A stretch of DNA of 64,000 bases, taken from Zanthoxylum bungeanum (Eukaryota > Streptophyta > Magnoliopsida > Sapindales > Rutaceae). The notes beneath the pieces were generated by a model. The model worked only from the letters and a program-made list of their open reading frames with translations. It had not been told where the DNA came from and made no database searches. The translations under genes and the position numbers were made by a program. The number at the start of each line of letters is the position of its first letter. Positions within the stretch are counted from its first letter, which is position 1. Below, piece by piece: positions 11,585 to 22,868 of the stretch. The stretch lies in contig SKCR01038121.1 of the NCBI GenBank assembly GCA_019454045.1, positions 62,001 to 126,000 on the forward strand, given 5' to 3'.

Positions 11585-12131
11585 AATTTTCATGAAGATA
11601 CAGGATAGCATTCATGAGGTTTGGTCACTGGTCCCATTTCACAAAATTGCATTGAATTGCTCTTTTGCTAGAAGTATAATCAAAGAAACTTCTTTCTTAG
11701 GGTTGTGGCAATAAGCAAGCATTAGGCAGCTAGCAATAGCCCCTTGTGTAATATATTTAAAATCTCTTTGGGATGATCCGGGCATCTTAGAAGGATCTCG
11801 ACCACGAACATTCTAGGGACTTAAGTTATATACTCACTCGCTCTTAATTGACTTCATTAATGAAATGCTATTTATTATATCCATCTTTATTTACCTACAC
11901 AACCACTTTGAAATCCTTCCTGCTTTTCCTGCCTTTTAAAGCAAGCTAGTTGCTTTAAAAGTATCATACTCCATTATTGATTTGCTAACAACTAATAAGG
12001 TTTTGCTAACTGGATCTGGAACTGCACATTTTACCTAACTTTATTCTCTTCACAACCTTAATAAAAACCCTACCTCTCCTCTCCATTTTCATCAAACACC
12101 TTGTTCAAAGTCCCGTACTTGCATTGTGATC
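11585..12131 (+). promoter_or_regulatory. Promoter and leader of FLA copy 3
   Basis: It is homologous to the promoter of copy 1 from the TTTCATGAAGATA block (about 11588) to the leader phrase ATCAAACACCTTGTTC. ACCTAAC (12033-12039) fits the secondary-wall MYB consensus ACC[A/T]A[A/C][T/C]. A TAATAAAAA TATA-like box is at 12059-12067. Confidence 0.6.
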
Positions 12132-12896
12132 ATGAAACACCATTTATTCTCATTGTCACTTGCCCTGCTCTTTCTCCTCCTCCATTGCACCAAACCTCTA
12201 GTAGTAGCCCAGCCAGCAGCAGCGCCGGCACCCGGTCCACCGGGCCCCACCAACGTTACCAAAATCCTTGAAAAAGCCGGCCAATTCACCCTCCTTATCC
12301 GGCTACTAAAAGCCACCTCAGTGGCTGATCAAATTGATCACCAGCTCAATGACACAAACAATGGCATGACCCTCTTTGCTCCGACCGATAACGCCTTCTC
12401 TAGCCTCAGTTCCGGCACCCTCAACTCCCTAAACGACCAACAAAAGGTTGCCCTAATCCAGTTTCATGTAATCCCCACTTACATTCCATTATCCCAGTTC
12501 CAAACTGTGAGCAATCCCTTAAGAACAAATGCTGGTGACAGTAGCAAGTTCAAGTATCCACTCAATGTGACAACTTTTGGCAATTCAGTGAACATATCAA
12601 GTGGCATTACTAATACAAGTGTGTCCGGTAATGTATACACTGATGGGCAGCTTGCTGTTTATCAAGTGGATCAAGTGTTACTTCCTTGGGATCTTTTTGG
12701 TGCTAAGCCTCCGGCACCGGCGCCAGCTCCGGCAAAACCAAAGAAGAAGAAGGCTGATGCTGTTGCTGATGGTCCTGATGATGATGCTAAAGTTGATGAC
12801 TCTAGTGCAATGAGTCCCATGACCACCAATATGAAAAATGTGCTGATCTTTGGGCTTGCACATGCTATAGTTGTTGCAGCAGCGTTTCCTTTGTGA
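12132..12896 (+). CDS. Fasciclin-like arabinogalactan protein (FLA11/12-type), copy 3
   Basis: Intronless gene for a 254-residue GPI-anchored cell-wall proteoglycan, the shorter paralogue of the gene at 3764. Signal peptide 1-27 (ending VVAQ). The first AGP module is reduced to PAAAPAPGPPGP (28-39), so it carries far fewer glycan sites than copy 1. Fasciclin domain about 40-186 with H1 (GMTLFAPTDNAFSSL, 78-92) and H2 (VYTDGQLAVYQVDQVLL, 168-184). A second AP-rich stretch (PPAPAPAPAKP), then a basic KKKK run and an acidic patch precede the hydrophobic GPI signal (about 234-254). Sequons NVT, NDT, NIS and NTS are retained. The ATG at 12132 is the first in frame. Confidence 0.93.
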   Translation: MKHHLFSLSLALLFLLLHCTKPLVVAQPAAAPAPGPPGPTNVTKILEKAGQFTLLIRLLKATSVADQIDHQLNDTNNGMTLFAPTDNAFSSLSSGTLNSLNDQQKVALIQFHVIPTYIPLSQFQTVSNPLRTNAGDSSKFKYPLNVTTFGNSVNISSGITNTSVSGNVYTDGQLAVYQVDQVLLPWDLFGAKPPAPAPAPAKPKKKKADAVADGPDDDAKVDDSSAMSPMTTNMKNVLIFGLAHAIVVAAAFPL

Positions 12897-13576
12897 CAGT
12901 GAAATAAAATGGACGGTGATCGTATGATTTTTTTAAGATGAGTTAGATTGAATGGCAGTGATCGACAATCGATAAGCGACCATGATCCATTTCTCTGCTC
13001 TGCCATTTGTATGATAATTTCTCTTTGTTTTGTGATCTGCTATTAAGATTGAATTTTGAGGGTTTCTTTTTCTTTTCTTTATTTTTCCGAATTTTATGTA
13101 ATTTGTGAATTTTGCAAGTCTTTCAAAATCGATTATGTCATTGGACTTAATTGGTCACACACTTTTTGTTTTCCCATAAATTGATCTCTTATTTATGTTT
13201 AAGGTAGTTTATCGGCTATGTAGTTTAAGCGTCAATTAATCGTTAGATTACATATAGTTATTTGAGCGATTTTATTCGACCGATAATGACTACTTTAAAC
13301 CAGTACCAAAATTTGGACAATTTTAACCAATTAATCAGCTGAGATGGCCCGATTTCATGTCTCATAAGTTATGAGACATGTGATACATATACACTAGACG
13401 AAATGATATAGGCTTCTTCAGCCTCAAGCAAAACAATGATGTACAATCAGATGGGCACAGGTGATGCAAAAGACCAAGTTCATATCATCTTAAACAAGTG
13501 ATAATCAACATTTATATGACAAAAATTATATGAATAATAACTCTAAAGAGGTTCTAATATGATTTATTATTTTGAC
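12897..13576. other. 3' flank and intergenic sequence
   Basis: Probable 3' untranslated region to about 13130, then intergenic sequence with no recognised feature. Confidence 0.4.
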
Positions 13577-13579
13577 TTA

Positions 13580-14374
13580 GGGTCTGTTTGGTTCAACGGA
13601 GGGGATGGGAGGGGAGGGGAGGGGAAAGATTTTAATTAAATATATGTTTGGTTCAAAGGAGGAGAGGGGAGGAGATGAGAGAGTTTTTAATTAAATATAT
13701 GTTTGGTTAAAGAAGAGAGGAGAGAAATTTTAAAACTAATTTACTATTTTATCCTTATAGCATTTTATAAATAAATTTAAAACAATATAGGCTTATATTA
13801 TCTTTGAATTAAACAAATAATAAAATTAAAATTAAAAGCTCTACATAATACATGTTATTAAAAATAAAATTAAAACAAATATAAGATAAGAGAATAAAAA
13901 GAATTGAATGGTGAAGCAAATATAAGAGAGATTTGTAATTAAGATAATTTTGGATTTTAATGTATAAGTAGGGATAATTTAGTCAATGCATTAATATTTA
14001 ATTGCTCACTTTCTCTCCCCTCCAAAACCCCCCACTTTTGGGAGAAATTCTTCTATGCAACGGTGGTACCACGTCACCCATGCAACAAACCAATTATCAA
14101 CTGCCACGCGTGCTAAAAATTAAAAAACAACTAAAAAATAGGTGAAGAAACTCCATATGTAATTTTTTAATTGGCTTGTGGTACCACGTCATCCATACCA
14201 CTGTTGCACCAAAGAATCATACCACTTTTGGAGGGGAGCAAAAATTGGCTTAGGAGGGATTTTGCTCCCCTCCCCTCTCCTCCAAAAAATTGAACCAAAC
14301 AACCATTATTTAAAATAATCCCTCCCCTCCCCTCCCATCCCCTCCACTCCAAAACCCCACAACCAAACAGAGCC
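13580..14374. mobile_element. Tourist-like (PIF/Harbinger) MITE, copy A
   Basis: Terminal inverted repeats GGGTCTGTTTGGTT and (mirror) GGCTCTGTTTGGTT, flanked by TTA direct repeats at 13577-13579 and 14375-14377, the typical 3-bp target of PIF/Harbinger elements. Subterminal GGGGAGGGGA tracts and the AT-rich core match copy B (22240-22868) in opposite orientation. About 180 bp at 14042-14221 are a nested element. No ORF of note. Confidence 0.85.
14042..14221. mobile_element. Mutator-like MITE nested in the Tourist-like MITE
   Basis: A 180-bp insertion flanked by the perfect 10-bp direct repeat CCACTTTTGG (14032-14041 and 14222-14231). Imperfect terminal inverted repeats read ATTCTTCTATGCAACGGTGG and ATTCTTTGGTGCAACAGTGG. 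A 9-10 bp duplication points to the Mutator superfamily. Copy B of the host MITE has the uninterrupted sequence at this spot. Confidence 0.75.
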
Positions 14375-14379
14375 TTAAT

Positions 14380-15740
14380 TTCAATGTGGGTTGCCTGACA
14401 CACTTAAGGTGTGTTTGATGTGTAGTATTGGACTGGATTAGACTGTATTATAATAATATTAAATTATTTTGTTAAATAATTTAATAATATTTTATCAATT
14501 TAAATAATTTAAAATATTTATAAAAGGAAATTAAATATTATTTTATTTATATAATAATTCAAAGAAAAAAGTTTAAAATATAAAGCTCAGACTCGAGGGG
14601 AGTGGGTCTGATTTTCTTGGTCAAAGATGGTCTATAAAAGTTATTTGGGGTTGTGATTAAAAAAAAATTTAATAAATAAACGATGATTTATAAATAATAT
14701 TATGTAATTTTATTTTATTTTTAAAAAATAAATATAATGTGTTTTTTTAATTTCTTTTTGGAAATTTTGGAAACCCGCCGTCAAATCACCGGACCCGAGT
14801 TTAAGCGGAGTAAGTAAAACCTCCGGCTATCCTAGGGTTTTACAATAAATACACATTCTGGACTCGAACACAGAACCTGACAACCAAATCATAATATCTT
14901 TGTCATCAAACCACACCCATTGGAGGCCTTTTTTAATATTTTGATGACAAGTAAAAATAAAAAAATTTAATTTTTACAAAACTCAAATTTTTAAAAGAAA
15001 TTACTATTAATAATTATAATTTTTATCAAACCACAATATCAAATTAAGAGACAAGTGGATGACTCTAAAATCTTCTTCCAACCCAAAGTCACGAACTAAA
15101 CCAGTGTCATTAGAAATCATGGGTAACAAACAAAGATAGATATTTTCCTGAGCAGTAAAAACTCCAAATTCTAGAAGCACATGGTTTCATTTCTTTCTAA
15201 CCAAAAAGATCATTTATCCCGGAAAAAATCTATAATATTACGGAAATATCACGTCATTCATATAATAATTTAATAATTTATTATCACATATTTTAAAATA
15301 TTAAAATTTAACTAAAAATATAGATATTAAATAATATATATTAATTATTAATTTATTAATGATACTTCGTCATTCATACTTCAGTAGCAACGTAAACCTT
15401 TCAAAAACTTAATTTTTTTTTAAATAATAAATAACAATTAGAGATAAAAATGAGATTTATAATTATTTTAGTAGATAATTTTAATTTCTCTAATTAAAAT
15501 GGAAAATATCAATTGAAAATCAAATTTAACTAACAATATCCCAACTACGCGACTCATTAATCACAACAAAAGCTCATTAATTTTTTCCATGATTATCAAG
15601 TAAAACCCAAGGCCAAAAAAAAAAAAAAAAAAGTTCAGATATTTAGATATTTACAGAGCAAAAACCGAAAAAAAAAACACTTTAATTTAAAAATAAAATA
15701 GAATGAAGGAAAGTTGAGGTACCATCAATCAACGATCGTG
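14380..15740. other. AT-rich intergenic region with one SINE copy
   Basis: Mostly AT-rich sequence without genes. A SINE-like copy lies at about 14755-14930. The last 100 bp before 15745 would be the 3' untranslated region of SEC61 beta. Confidence 0.4.
14755..14930 (-). mobile_element. SINE copy
   Basis: It has the same order of blocks as the other three copies: GGAAACCCGCCGTCAAATCAC, then GCGGAGTAAGTAAAACCTCC, then GGACTCGAACACAGAACC and AACCAAATCATAA. On the minus strand GTTCGAGTCC forms a pol III B box and TTTGATGACAAAG lies where the A box is expected. Ends are approximate. Confidence 0.6.
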
Positions 15741-15744
15741 AACC

Positions 15745-16047
15745 TCAGTTAGCGGCTTTGTGGCGGTAGAGCTTGCCGAAGACGTGGAGAGCGGTGACGA
15801 AGCCGATGAAGCAGACGCTCATGAGGAGGACGACGGTAGGCGAGATCTTCAGTCCGGGAGCATCATCGGTGTAGAATCGGAGCATGTTGGAGCTGGATCC
15901 AGAGCCACCAGCCGACACGTTTCCGGATGATCCAGTGACGCGGCGGCGGCGCATCCCGGCAGTGGCGGCGGCTGAGCCGCGAGGAGCCGTGACGCCGGGA
16001 CGGGAGGTGGCGGATGAGGTGGACGATTGCGACGAGCCTCGAGCCAT
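15745..16047 (-). CDS. SEC61B: Protein transport protein Sec61 subunit beta
   Basis: Intronless gene for a 100-residue tail-anchored subunit of the ER Sec61 translocon, which threads nascent secretory proteins into the ER. The N-terminal half (1-60) is Ser/Ala/Gly/Arg-rich and cytosolic, including [10 protein letters not shown]. It is followed by the family hallmark [20 protein letters not shown] and a single C-terminal membrane segment (about 70-92) with the short tail LYRHKAAN. The frame is open upstream, but the ATG at 16047 gives the family-typical MARG start. Plant homologues are 80-110 residues, so this is full length. Confidence 0.95.
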   Translation of the reverse strand: MARGSSQSSTSSATSRPGVTAPRGSAAATAGMRRRRVTGSSGNVSAGGSGSSSNMLRFYTDDAPGLKISPTVVLLMSVCFIGFVTALHVFGKLYRHKAAN

Positions 16048-16235
16048 TTTGTTTGGTGTGATGATGAGAGTGAAGGAATTGAAAGATAGTGCTTTTGTTT
16101 TTGTTGAGAGAGTGATCAAGAGAAGAGTGTTGAAAGTTTGGGGGTGGAAGTATGAATAAAAAAGAGTTGAGGGGTGCTTCTGGCTTCTGGAGCGGGGATA
16201 TTGAGCGTTGTTTTGAAGTAGTTGAAGGTTCAAAT

Positions 16236-16676
16236 TTTCGGATTAATCCGCGATCCGGTCCGATTCGTGTGGGTTTTAAAAATATTTAATAATTTTTCGG
16301 ATTAATCCGATCCGACTCAAAATTTACGGGTGGGATCACGAGTTTGATATTAAAACTCGATCCGATCCGACACTATAATATTTTTATTATTTTTCTAAAA
16401 ATTTTATTTTATTTTTTAAAATTTTTACTATTATTTCATTTATTTATTATTTTTATTGTCTTGAAATTTTATATATATGATAATTTTCGAGACATAAAAT
16501 AACTAATATTATATTTCAAATTAATTAATTCATTAAAAAAATTTATTTTTTTGGCGGATCAGATCCGATCGGATTTCGCCTCTCAAATTTCGGGTTCGGA
16601 TTTTTCGATCCGATCGAGTCTCACAAAATTCAAAAAAATCTTACATGGCCTGACTCGTCCCATCAACATCTAAAAT
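16236..16676. mobile_element. GGATTAATCCG-rich foldback element
   Basis: Both flanks of an AT-rich core carry GATCCGATC, CGGATTAATCCG and related motifs in inverted order. The right end reads CCCATCAACATCTA. It lies just upstream of SEC61 beta, within the likely promoter. It resembles decayed nonautonomous hAT-type elements; ends are approximate. Confidence 0.45.
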
Positions 16677-17054
16677 TACGTAATTATAACAATTATAAAA
16701 AAAAAAATTAGGGATCATAGATGGCCATCATGCTTATCTTAGCACAAGATCGATCTCGTATATTCATTACCTAAAATTTTATTTAGTATAACCATCGGAC
16801 ATAATTTAATGACGGCTTATATATTCCTTGTATGAAGACCTAAAGTCCATTTCAATATTTTCTAGGACTTGTCTAAACTCTCAATGTATCATAATTAAAA
16901 AGTACATTTTATATGACACATGTCTCTTTAGTGATCGCTAATTATACATTCTCTATATATATGTTCATTAGTTGAATTGGTTAAGTATGGGTATTGACAT
17001 CCCGTTCGAATATAAACAGAATTCTTATATGAACGGGAATCCACATGGATCTAC

Positions 17055-18983
17055 TGTTGAGATTTTAACATCTCAAAAATGTATCAAGTAACAGTAAAAG
17101 GAAAGAACAACCGAATATAACAATGCGACAAAGAATTTATAGTGATTCACCTCGTCAATTAGACCTAACAAACTACGTCCACAGTGGTTACTGACAGTGG
17201 CGGAGCCACTGTGACCAGTGGGGGCAGTTGCCCCCACTGGACCCACTGGTTTTTTTTATATATATATATATATATGTATATATTAGAAAATATAAATAAT
17301 TAAATAATACTCATAAATACATTAATTATTACTTTTTTGAGTTGTATTTTTTTTTTAATATAATATGTAGGCATAAGCCTGTGGATGCTGGAATTCGGCC
17401 GAGGTCCACAATCAGAATTTGTAGGTTGGGGGCATCAGCGATCCTGCAAGACAAAGGTAGAGTGAGCGGGAGTAGACTACCCACCGGTGTGGTGGGTGCC
17501 GGGGGCACTCCGACGCTCAAGTCAGTAGTATGAAATGAGCAGTAAATGTGTAAAATGTGAAAGCAAAGCTTACTATTACCATGACCTTCTTTGGGTGGCC
17601 GTGAGGGCGGAATGAAGTGTTTAAGAAATGTGAAGCTCTGAGAGCTTGTGTCAGAGAGCAGAAGCTGTAAGAGAGAAGTCAGGCTTGCTCCCCCCTTTGT
17701 TTCTCGAATTGTGTTGTAATTTATAGATGAAGATGGATGACTTTTGTAGCTGGCATAAGTCCATTATATGCTAAGATATATTTATTTAATGATCAGAAGT
17801 GGAGTAGGATAATCATGTTTAGGGAAAGTGGGAATCGGTTGGTAAAGGTTTGGCTTTATGCGTGAATCAAGTGGAATAAGATTTTTATTGGGCTTTCATC
17901 TATGTCTATGGGCTTAGTCTTTATTTTCGGGCTTTGTATACTATTTGGGTTTTAAGGTAAAAGACGGTTTTATCCTTGACCCAATTTTGGTCCAAACAAA
18001 GCCCAAGTTAGTTAAAAAAATTCCAATACACTTTTGCATCAATCTTATTTCTTAAACATATCTAAAATAATTATATTTAATTTATATGTGTATAGATAAT
18101 TGACTATTTTTCATTTTAAATCCACTAATTTATGTGTTTTTCCATTTGCAAAAGAATGAAGATTTCATTACATTTAAATAAAAATAAAAATAACTATGTT
18201 TATACTTAGGTTTGGTTTTAGTATATAATATACTGCACAAACTTAATATACATAATTTTGAAAATAAATTTTTACTTAAATTTTTAGGGTAATTGGTATT
18301 TTTAGAAATTATGGATAAAAATATAATTTTGAAAATTTTGAGTTAATTTATAAGTTTAGAAATTATGGGCTATTCATAATTTTCAAAAGTATAGGGATCA
18401 TCTTATAATTTCAAAAAATATATATGAATTCATTGTATATTATTTTGGTAAGAAAAAAATTTAGCCCCCGCTGACTGAAATTTCTGGATACGCCACTGGT
18501 TACTGAGTTTCACTATAATTGAATAACAATAGGAAAAAATCCTCAATTACAAGAGCACACAAGTGTTTAACTCACACTCACTCTTAATGATTACAAGATA
18601 AAAATAAAAAAAAATTCTACAGAATTTGTCTCTTCTTTCTATTTTTTTCTCTTTCTTTCAATCACATGCTCTCACAAGATTTTCTTGCACACACAATCTC
18701 ACCTTAATAAACTTAATTCTCAAATCACTCTAGAAATTTTCTATTTTCAAATCACTCTAGAAATTTTTTTTTCTTTATAATGAAAGAAGCTCACAAATTT
18801 TGAGATGTTTTAAGATCTCACCAATGAAATTATTTATATGCAAGATTTTGCACTACTCCAACCAATTGCATTTAATGCAAACATTTAATGTCAACCAATT
18901 GCATTAATTACTTACCAAAATAGATTTGTTGAAATCTTTTTCCATGTGAACAAAGAATTGACTTCACCAAAATTTTATCAACA
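17055..18983 (-). repeat. 3' LTR of the copia element, interrupted by a hAT
   Basis: Without the 1304-bp hAT and its 8-bp duplication the LTR is 617 bp, against 620 bp for the other LTR. The sequence just right of it (minus strand GTGAGAGATTG) sits at the polypurine-tract position. Confidence 0.88.
17195..18498. mobile_element. Nonautonomous hAT transposon inside the copia LTR
   Basis: Starts CAGTGGCGGAGCC and ends GGATACGCCACTG, flanked by the exact 8-bp duplication GTTACTGA (17187-17194 and 18499-18506), diagnostic of hAT. The other LTR (around 20815) is the empty site. There is no transposase. The middle (about 17367-18030) contains TTGAGCGTCGGAGTG on the minus strand, a phrase common in Ty3/gypsy LTRs, so it may hold a nested LTR fragment. 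Confidence 0.9.
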
Positions 18984-19081
18984 ATCTCTCACTTGTAGAC
19001 AATTCAACCATTATGCCGTAAAAAACTATCTTCTAGCTCTTCAAGCATAGAAACTCATTAGCAACCACTATCTCCATTTTC

Positions 19082-19861
19082 TCAGTTTCGGAGACCAAAT
19101 GAAGTTATACAAAGCTTCAGTTTACCAAGTGATACAACTTTGGTGGACATATCAGCTGGATTCTTGCTTCCAACGATCTTATGTAATTTCAATGCTTCGT
19201 CATCCAAAAGCGAACGTATGAAATGATATCGCAAACGAATATGCTTGGTTCTTGAATGAAATGCAGGATTATTTGCTAAGTGAATAGAACTCTGACTGTC
19301 ACTGTACAGAATATCATTAACTTGCACTTTATCCAATTGTGTTAAGAAATCATTTAACAATACCATCTATTTTCCGCCCTCTATAATAGCCACATAATAT
19401 GCCTATGTTATTGAAAGAGCAATTATCTTCTGTAACTTAGAAGCCCAGCTCACAATAGTACCACTCACAGTAAATACATAACATGTGGTACTCTTGCTTG
19501 TATCTCTATCACCACCTTAGTCTGCATCCACATAACCTTGCAGATCCATACAACTACCGCCAAAACATAAGGCCATATTAGTAGTTCCTCGAAGATACCT
19601 TAAAATCCAGTAAACTACCTCCCAATGTTGTTTGTCATGATTGTTCATATATCGGCTCACAACTCCCACCGCATGAGCAATGTCGGGTCTAGTACATACC
19701 ATGACATACATAAGACTCCCAACAGCTGAAGCATAAGACAACTTCTTCATATATTTCATCTCTTGCTTATTTTTAGGTGAAAGCAATTTGGACAACTTAA
19801 AATGAGCCGTCAAATATGTGCTAACCGTTTTAGCATCTTGCATGTTGAATCTCTCAAACAC
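19082..19861 (-). pseudogene. Copia reverse transcriptase/RNase H remnant
   Basis: Two open fragments on the minus strand. 19517-19861 encodes the end of the copia reverse transcriptase region (SYASAVGSLMYVMVCTRPDI, HWEVVYWILRYLRG). 19082-19366 encodes the RNase H core (ILYSDSQSSIHLANNPAFHS, TKHIRLRYHFIR). Stops and frameshifts separate the parts, so it is not functional. Confidence 0.88.
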
Positions 19862-20669
19862 CTTCTTGACATACTTCTATTGTGAGAGTTTCAAAATACC
19901 TCTCTATTTGTCCCATACTATCCTCATTCCAAGGATTGTTTGATTTCACATAAATCCTTCATAAAGAACTTGTTTGACAATTATTTCTTTAATTGGTTAA
20001 TCTCACTTAAATTTACCCCAACAACCAATATATCATCTACATAAAATAATAAAATGATATAGGAATTTTCAAACCTCTTGTAGTGACAACAGTGATCAGC
20101 ATGTCATCTGGTGTAGCCATTTTCACACATGAAAGAATCAAACTTCTTGTACCACTATCTTGGGGCTTGCTTCAGACCATAAAGACTTATGTTCAGCTTG
20201 CATACCAAGCCCTCCTTGTTGTGTGCTATAAAACCTTATGGCTGCTTCATATAAATGTCCTCCTTCAAATCCTCATTGAGGAAGGAAGTCTCAACGTCTA
20301 GCTGCTTTAAATATAAATTCTCAGCCGCCACCATACTAAGCACCAACCGAATTGTAGTGAGTTTCACAACCGATGAAAATATTTATGTATAGTCTATGCC
20401 CTCATTTTGTTGAAAACCATTTACTACCAGTCTTGTCTTTTATCGCTTGATATCATCACCTTCATCTTCTCCTAATCTGTTCGACTCATGACTGCTTGAA
20501 TCATGTCTTCCAATGGTACTTCTAGCTTTGTTGTATAAAAATAATCTGTAATTTGCATTCTCCAATGATGAAAGTCAGTTTCATCAAATTTGTCAATATT
20601 TTTGGCACTCTCTCCACCCATTGCTCCCACTTAATACAGATATCTAATAACCTGCTCTCTGATACAAGT

Positions 20670-21289
20670 TGTTGAGATTTTAACATCTCAAAAATTTACC
20701 AAGTGACCGCAACAGGAAAGAATAACCAAATATTACAATGCGATATAAAATTTATAGTGGTTAACTTGGTCAATTATACCTAATAAGCTACGTCCACTGT
20801 GAATATTGAGTTTCACTATAGTTGAATAACAAGAGGAAAAAAATCCTCAATTATAATAGTATATAAGTGTTAAACTCACACTCACTCTCAAAGATTATAA
20901 GAGAAAAATAAAAGAAACACACAAGAAAAAATTTACAAATTTTTTTTCTCTTTTTATTTTCTCTCTTTCTTTTAATCACTCACTCTCACACACTTCTTTT
21001 GCACAAACACAATCTCACCCCAATACACTCAATTCTCAAATCACTCTAAAAAATCTTTCTATCTAATGAAATAAACTAACAAATTTTAGGATGCTTTAAG
21101 CTCTCACCAATAGAGCTATTTATAAGCAAGATTTTACATTACTCCAACTAATTGCATTTAATGTCAACTAATTTTATGTAATGCAAACCGTTAATGTCAA
21201 CAAATTACAATAATTACTTACCGAAATATATTTGTTGAAATCTCTTTACATGTGAGCATAGAATTGGCTCCACAAAGACTTTATCAACA
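20670..21289 (-). repeat. 5' LTR of the copia element
   Basis: This 620-bp LTR carries the uninterrupted version of the hAT target. It adjoins the tRNA-Met-type primer-binding site on its left, which sets the element's orientation. Confidence 0.88.
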
Positions 21290-21584
21290 TCTAAAAGGGT
21301 CTGCTATGTTAAGAGCGGATAAGCAGACAAACCCATTGATTGAAAATGAAAAATACGTCTATTAACATCCCGCATCACATTATATCCGATCTGTCACGAT
21401 CCCTAATCACAACTGTGAAACTTTGTCAACTCCTTCGGTACTCGTAATGGAAGACAAGACACCAAATAAAGAGAAGCCAATCAAGCCATCCATGTTTAAA
21501 CTAGCAAAAGCGTTATTGTTATTTTGTTAAATTAATACTCTACAAGAAAGCAAAATTAATTATACAGACAAGAGAACAAATTAA

Positions 21585-21780
21585 TTAAACAACTCTCTCT
21601 AGTAACTGATCGAGTGAAACCGCAAGCTCTGGTGAGTGATAAATGGTTGTTTCAGCTGCAGAATCCTGATCAGTATCAATATAGTGAGCGATCGCCACCG
21701 AAACAAGAATCACACCCCAAGCAAAAAACAGCATAGCACTGCCTCCCTATCTTCCCCATCAATCCCTGCACTGTCTCCAT
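21585..21780 (-). CDS. Possible small membrane-protein gene with overlapping short frames
   Basis: Two overlapping minus-strand frames. The first ATG (21780) opens 34 codons (METVQGLMGKIGRQC..., stop at 21676). A second ATG (21734), in another frame, opens 49 codons (21585-21734) starting MLFFAWGVILVSVAIAHY, a clear single membrane segment, followed by an acidic/polar tail. A leader with TATAAGG lies upstream at about 21940. This could be a real small protein controlled by an overlapping upstream frame, or one gene with a frameshift. I do not recognise it. Confidence 0.35.
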
Positions 21781-22239
21781 TACTTTATTTGCTTCCTTTT
21801 ATTTTTATTCAATAAAGAGGATGTGTGTATTTAGAGAAAGATAGCAAATGGTTTTTGGGGTAATGGAGAGGAAAGTGAACAAAAACTGAAGGCGAGGAGG
21901 ATTGTCGTTTTGTTGCAGAGAAACTGATGATGGACGTCCTTATAAGTTTCTATTCCTAGAACTATAAAAGCTGTGATTTCTGAAATTGATGATGAAACTG
22001 TACAAGATTAACTTGACCCCTGTTTTGACATCCCCTATTTTCAAATTTGTCACTACAAAATTTATCATCTAACCCCCAATTTTTCTTTTAAGATTACAAT
22101 TCTCATTAGTTTATAATTTTTATATTATGGCGCCCAATAATAAGGGATGACAGAAAATTCTGAACCATTTCGTCAAGGATTTGAGATGATTTTTTGTCCC
22201 GATGTCAATATTTTTAAGTGCGTTTTTAAGCCTATTTCA

Positions 22240-22868
22240 GGCTCTGTTTGGTTGGGGGGTTTTGGAGGGGAGGGGAGGGGAGGGGAGGGATTATTTTAAA
22301 TAATAGTTGTTTGGTTCAATTTTTTGGAGGGGAGGGGAGGGGAGCAAAATCCCTCCTAAGCCAATTTTGATCCCCTCCAAAAGTGGGGGGTTTTGGAGGG
22401 GAGAGAAGTGAGCAATTAAATATTAAATGCATTGACTAAATTATCCCTACTTATACATTAAAATCCAAAATTATCTTAATTACAAATCTCTCTTATATTG
22501 CTTCACCATTCAATTCTTTTTATTCTCTTATCTTATATTTGTTTTAATTTTATTTTTAATAACATGTATTATGTAGAGCTTTTAATTTTAATTTTATTAT
22601 TTGTTTAATTCAAAGATAAATAAGCCTATATTGTTTTAATTTATTTATAAAATGCTTTAAGGATAAAATAGTAAATTAGTTTTAAAATCTCCCACCTCTC
22701 TTCTTTAACCAAACATATATTTAATTAAAAACTCTCACATCCCCTCCTCTCCCCTCCTTTGAACCAAACATATATTTAATTAAAATCCCTCCCCTCCCCT
22801 CCCCTCCCCTTCCCTCCCCTCCATTAAAATCCCTCCCCTCCCCTCCCTCCGTTGAACCAAACAGACCC
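22240..22868. mobile_element. Tourist-like (PIF/Harbinger) MITE, copy B
   Basis: Inverted relative to copy A. Ends GGCTCTGTTTGGTT and (mirror) GGGTCTGTTTGGTT, flanked by TCA direct repeats at 22237-22239 and 22869-22871. GGGGAGGGGA subterminal tracts are present at both ends. It lacks the nested MITE, giving the empty site for that insertion. Confidence 0.85.

Larger units (their letters stand above)
17055..21289 (-). mobile_element. Deleted Ty1/copia LTR retrotransposon
   Basis: Two LTRs (17055-18983 and 20670-21289) share TGTTGAGATTTTAACATC starts and TTATCAACA ends, and the element is flanked by TCTAC (17050-17054) and TCTAA (21290-21294), a 5-bp target duplication with one change. Coding is on the minus strand. 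Next to the right LTR a primer-binding site (TTGTATCAGAG, 20659-20669) fits initiator tRNA-Met. A degenerate gag start follows, then directly a reverse-transcriptase remnant with YVDD (20032-20043) and an RNase H remnant (19082-19366). Protease and integrase are missing, so a large internal deletion has occurred. Confidence 0.92.

Noticed and set aside
16965..17045. tRNA-like segment (GTTGAATTGGTTAAGTATGG...CCCGTTCGAAT)
   Set aside because: Has A- and B-box-like words but cannot fold into a tRNA cloverleaf by eye; possibly a SINE head, too weak to call.
17367..18030. Complete solo gypsy LTR nested in the hAT element
   Set aside because: The GAGCGTCGGAGTG phrase and a TGTAGGC...-type edge are suggestive, but I could not find a second terminus with a target duplication, so it is only mentioned.
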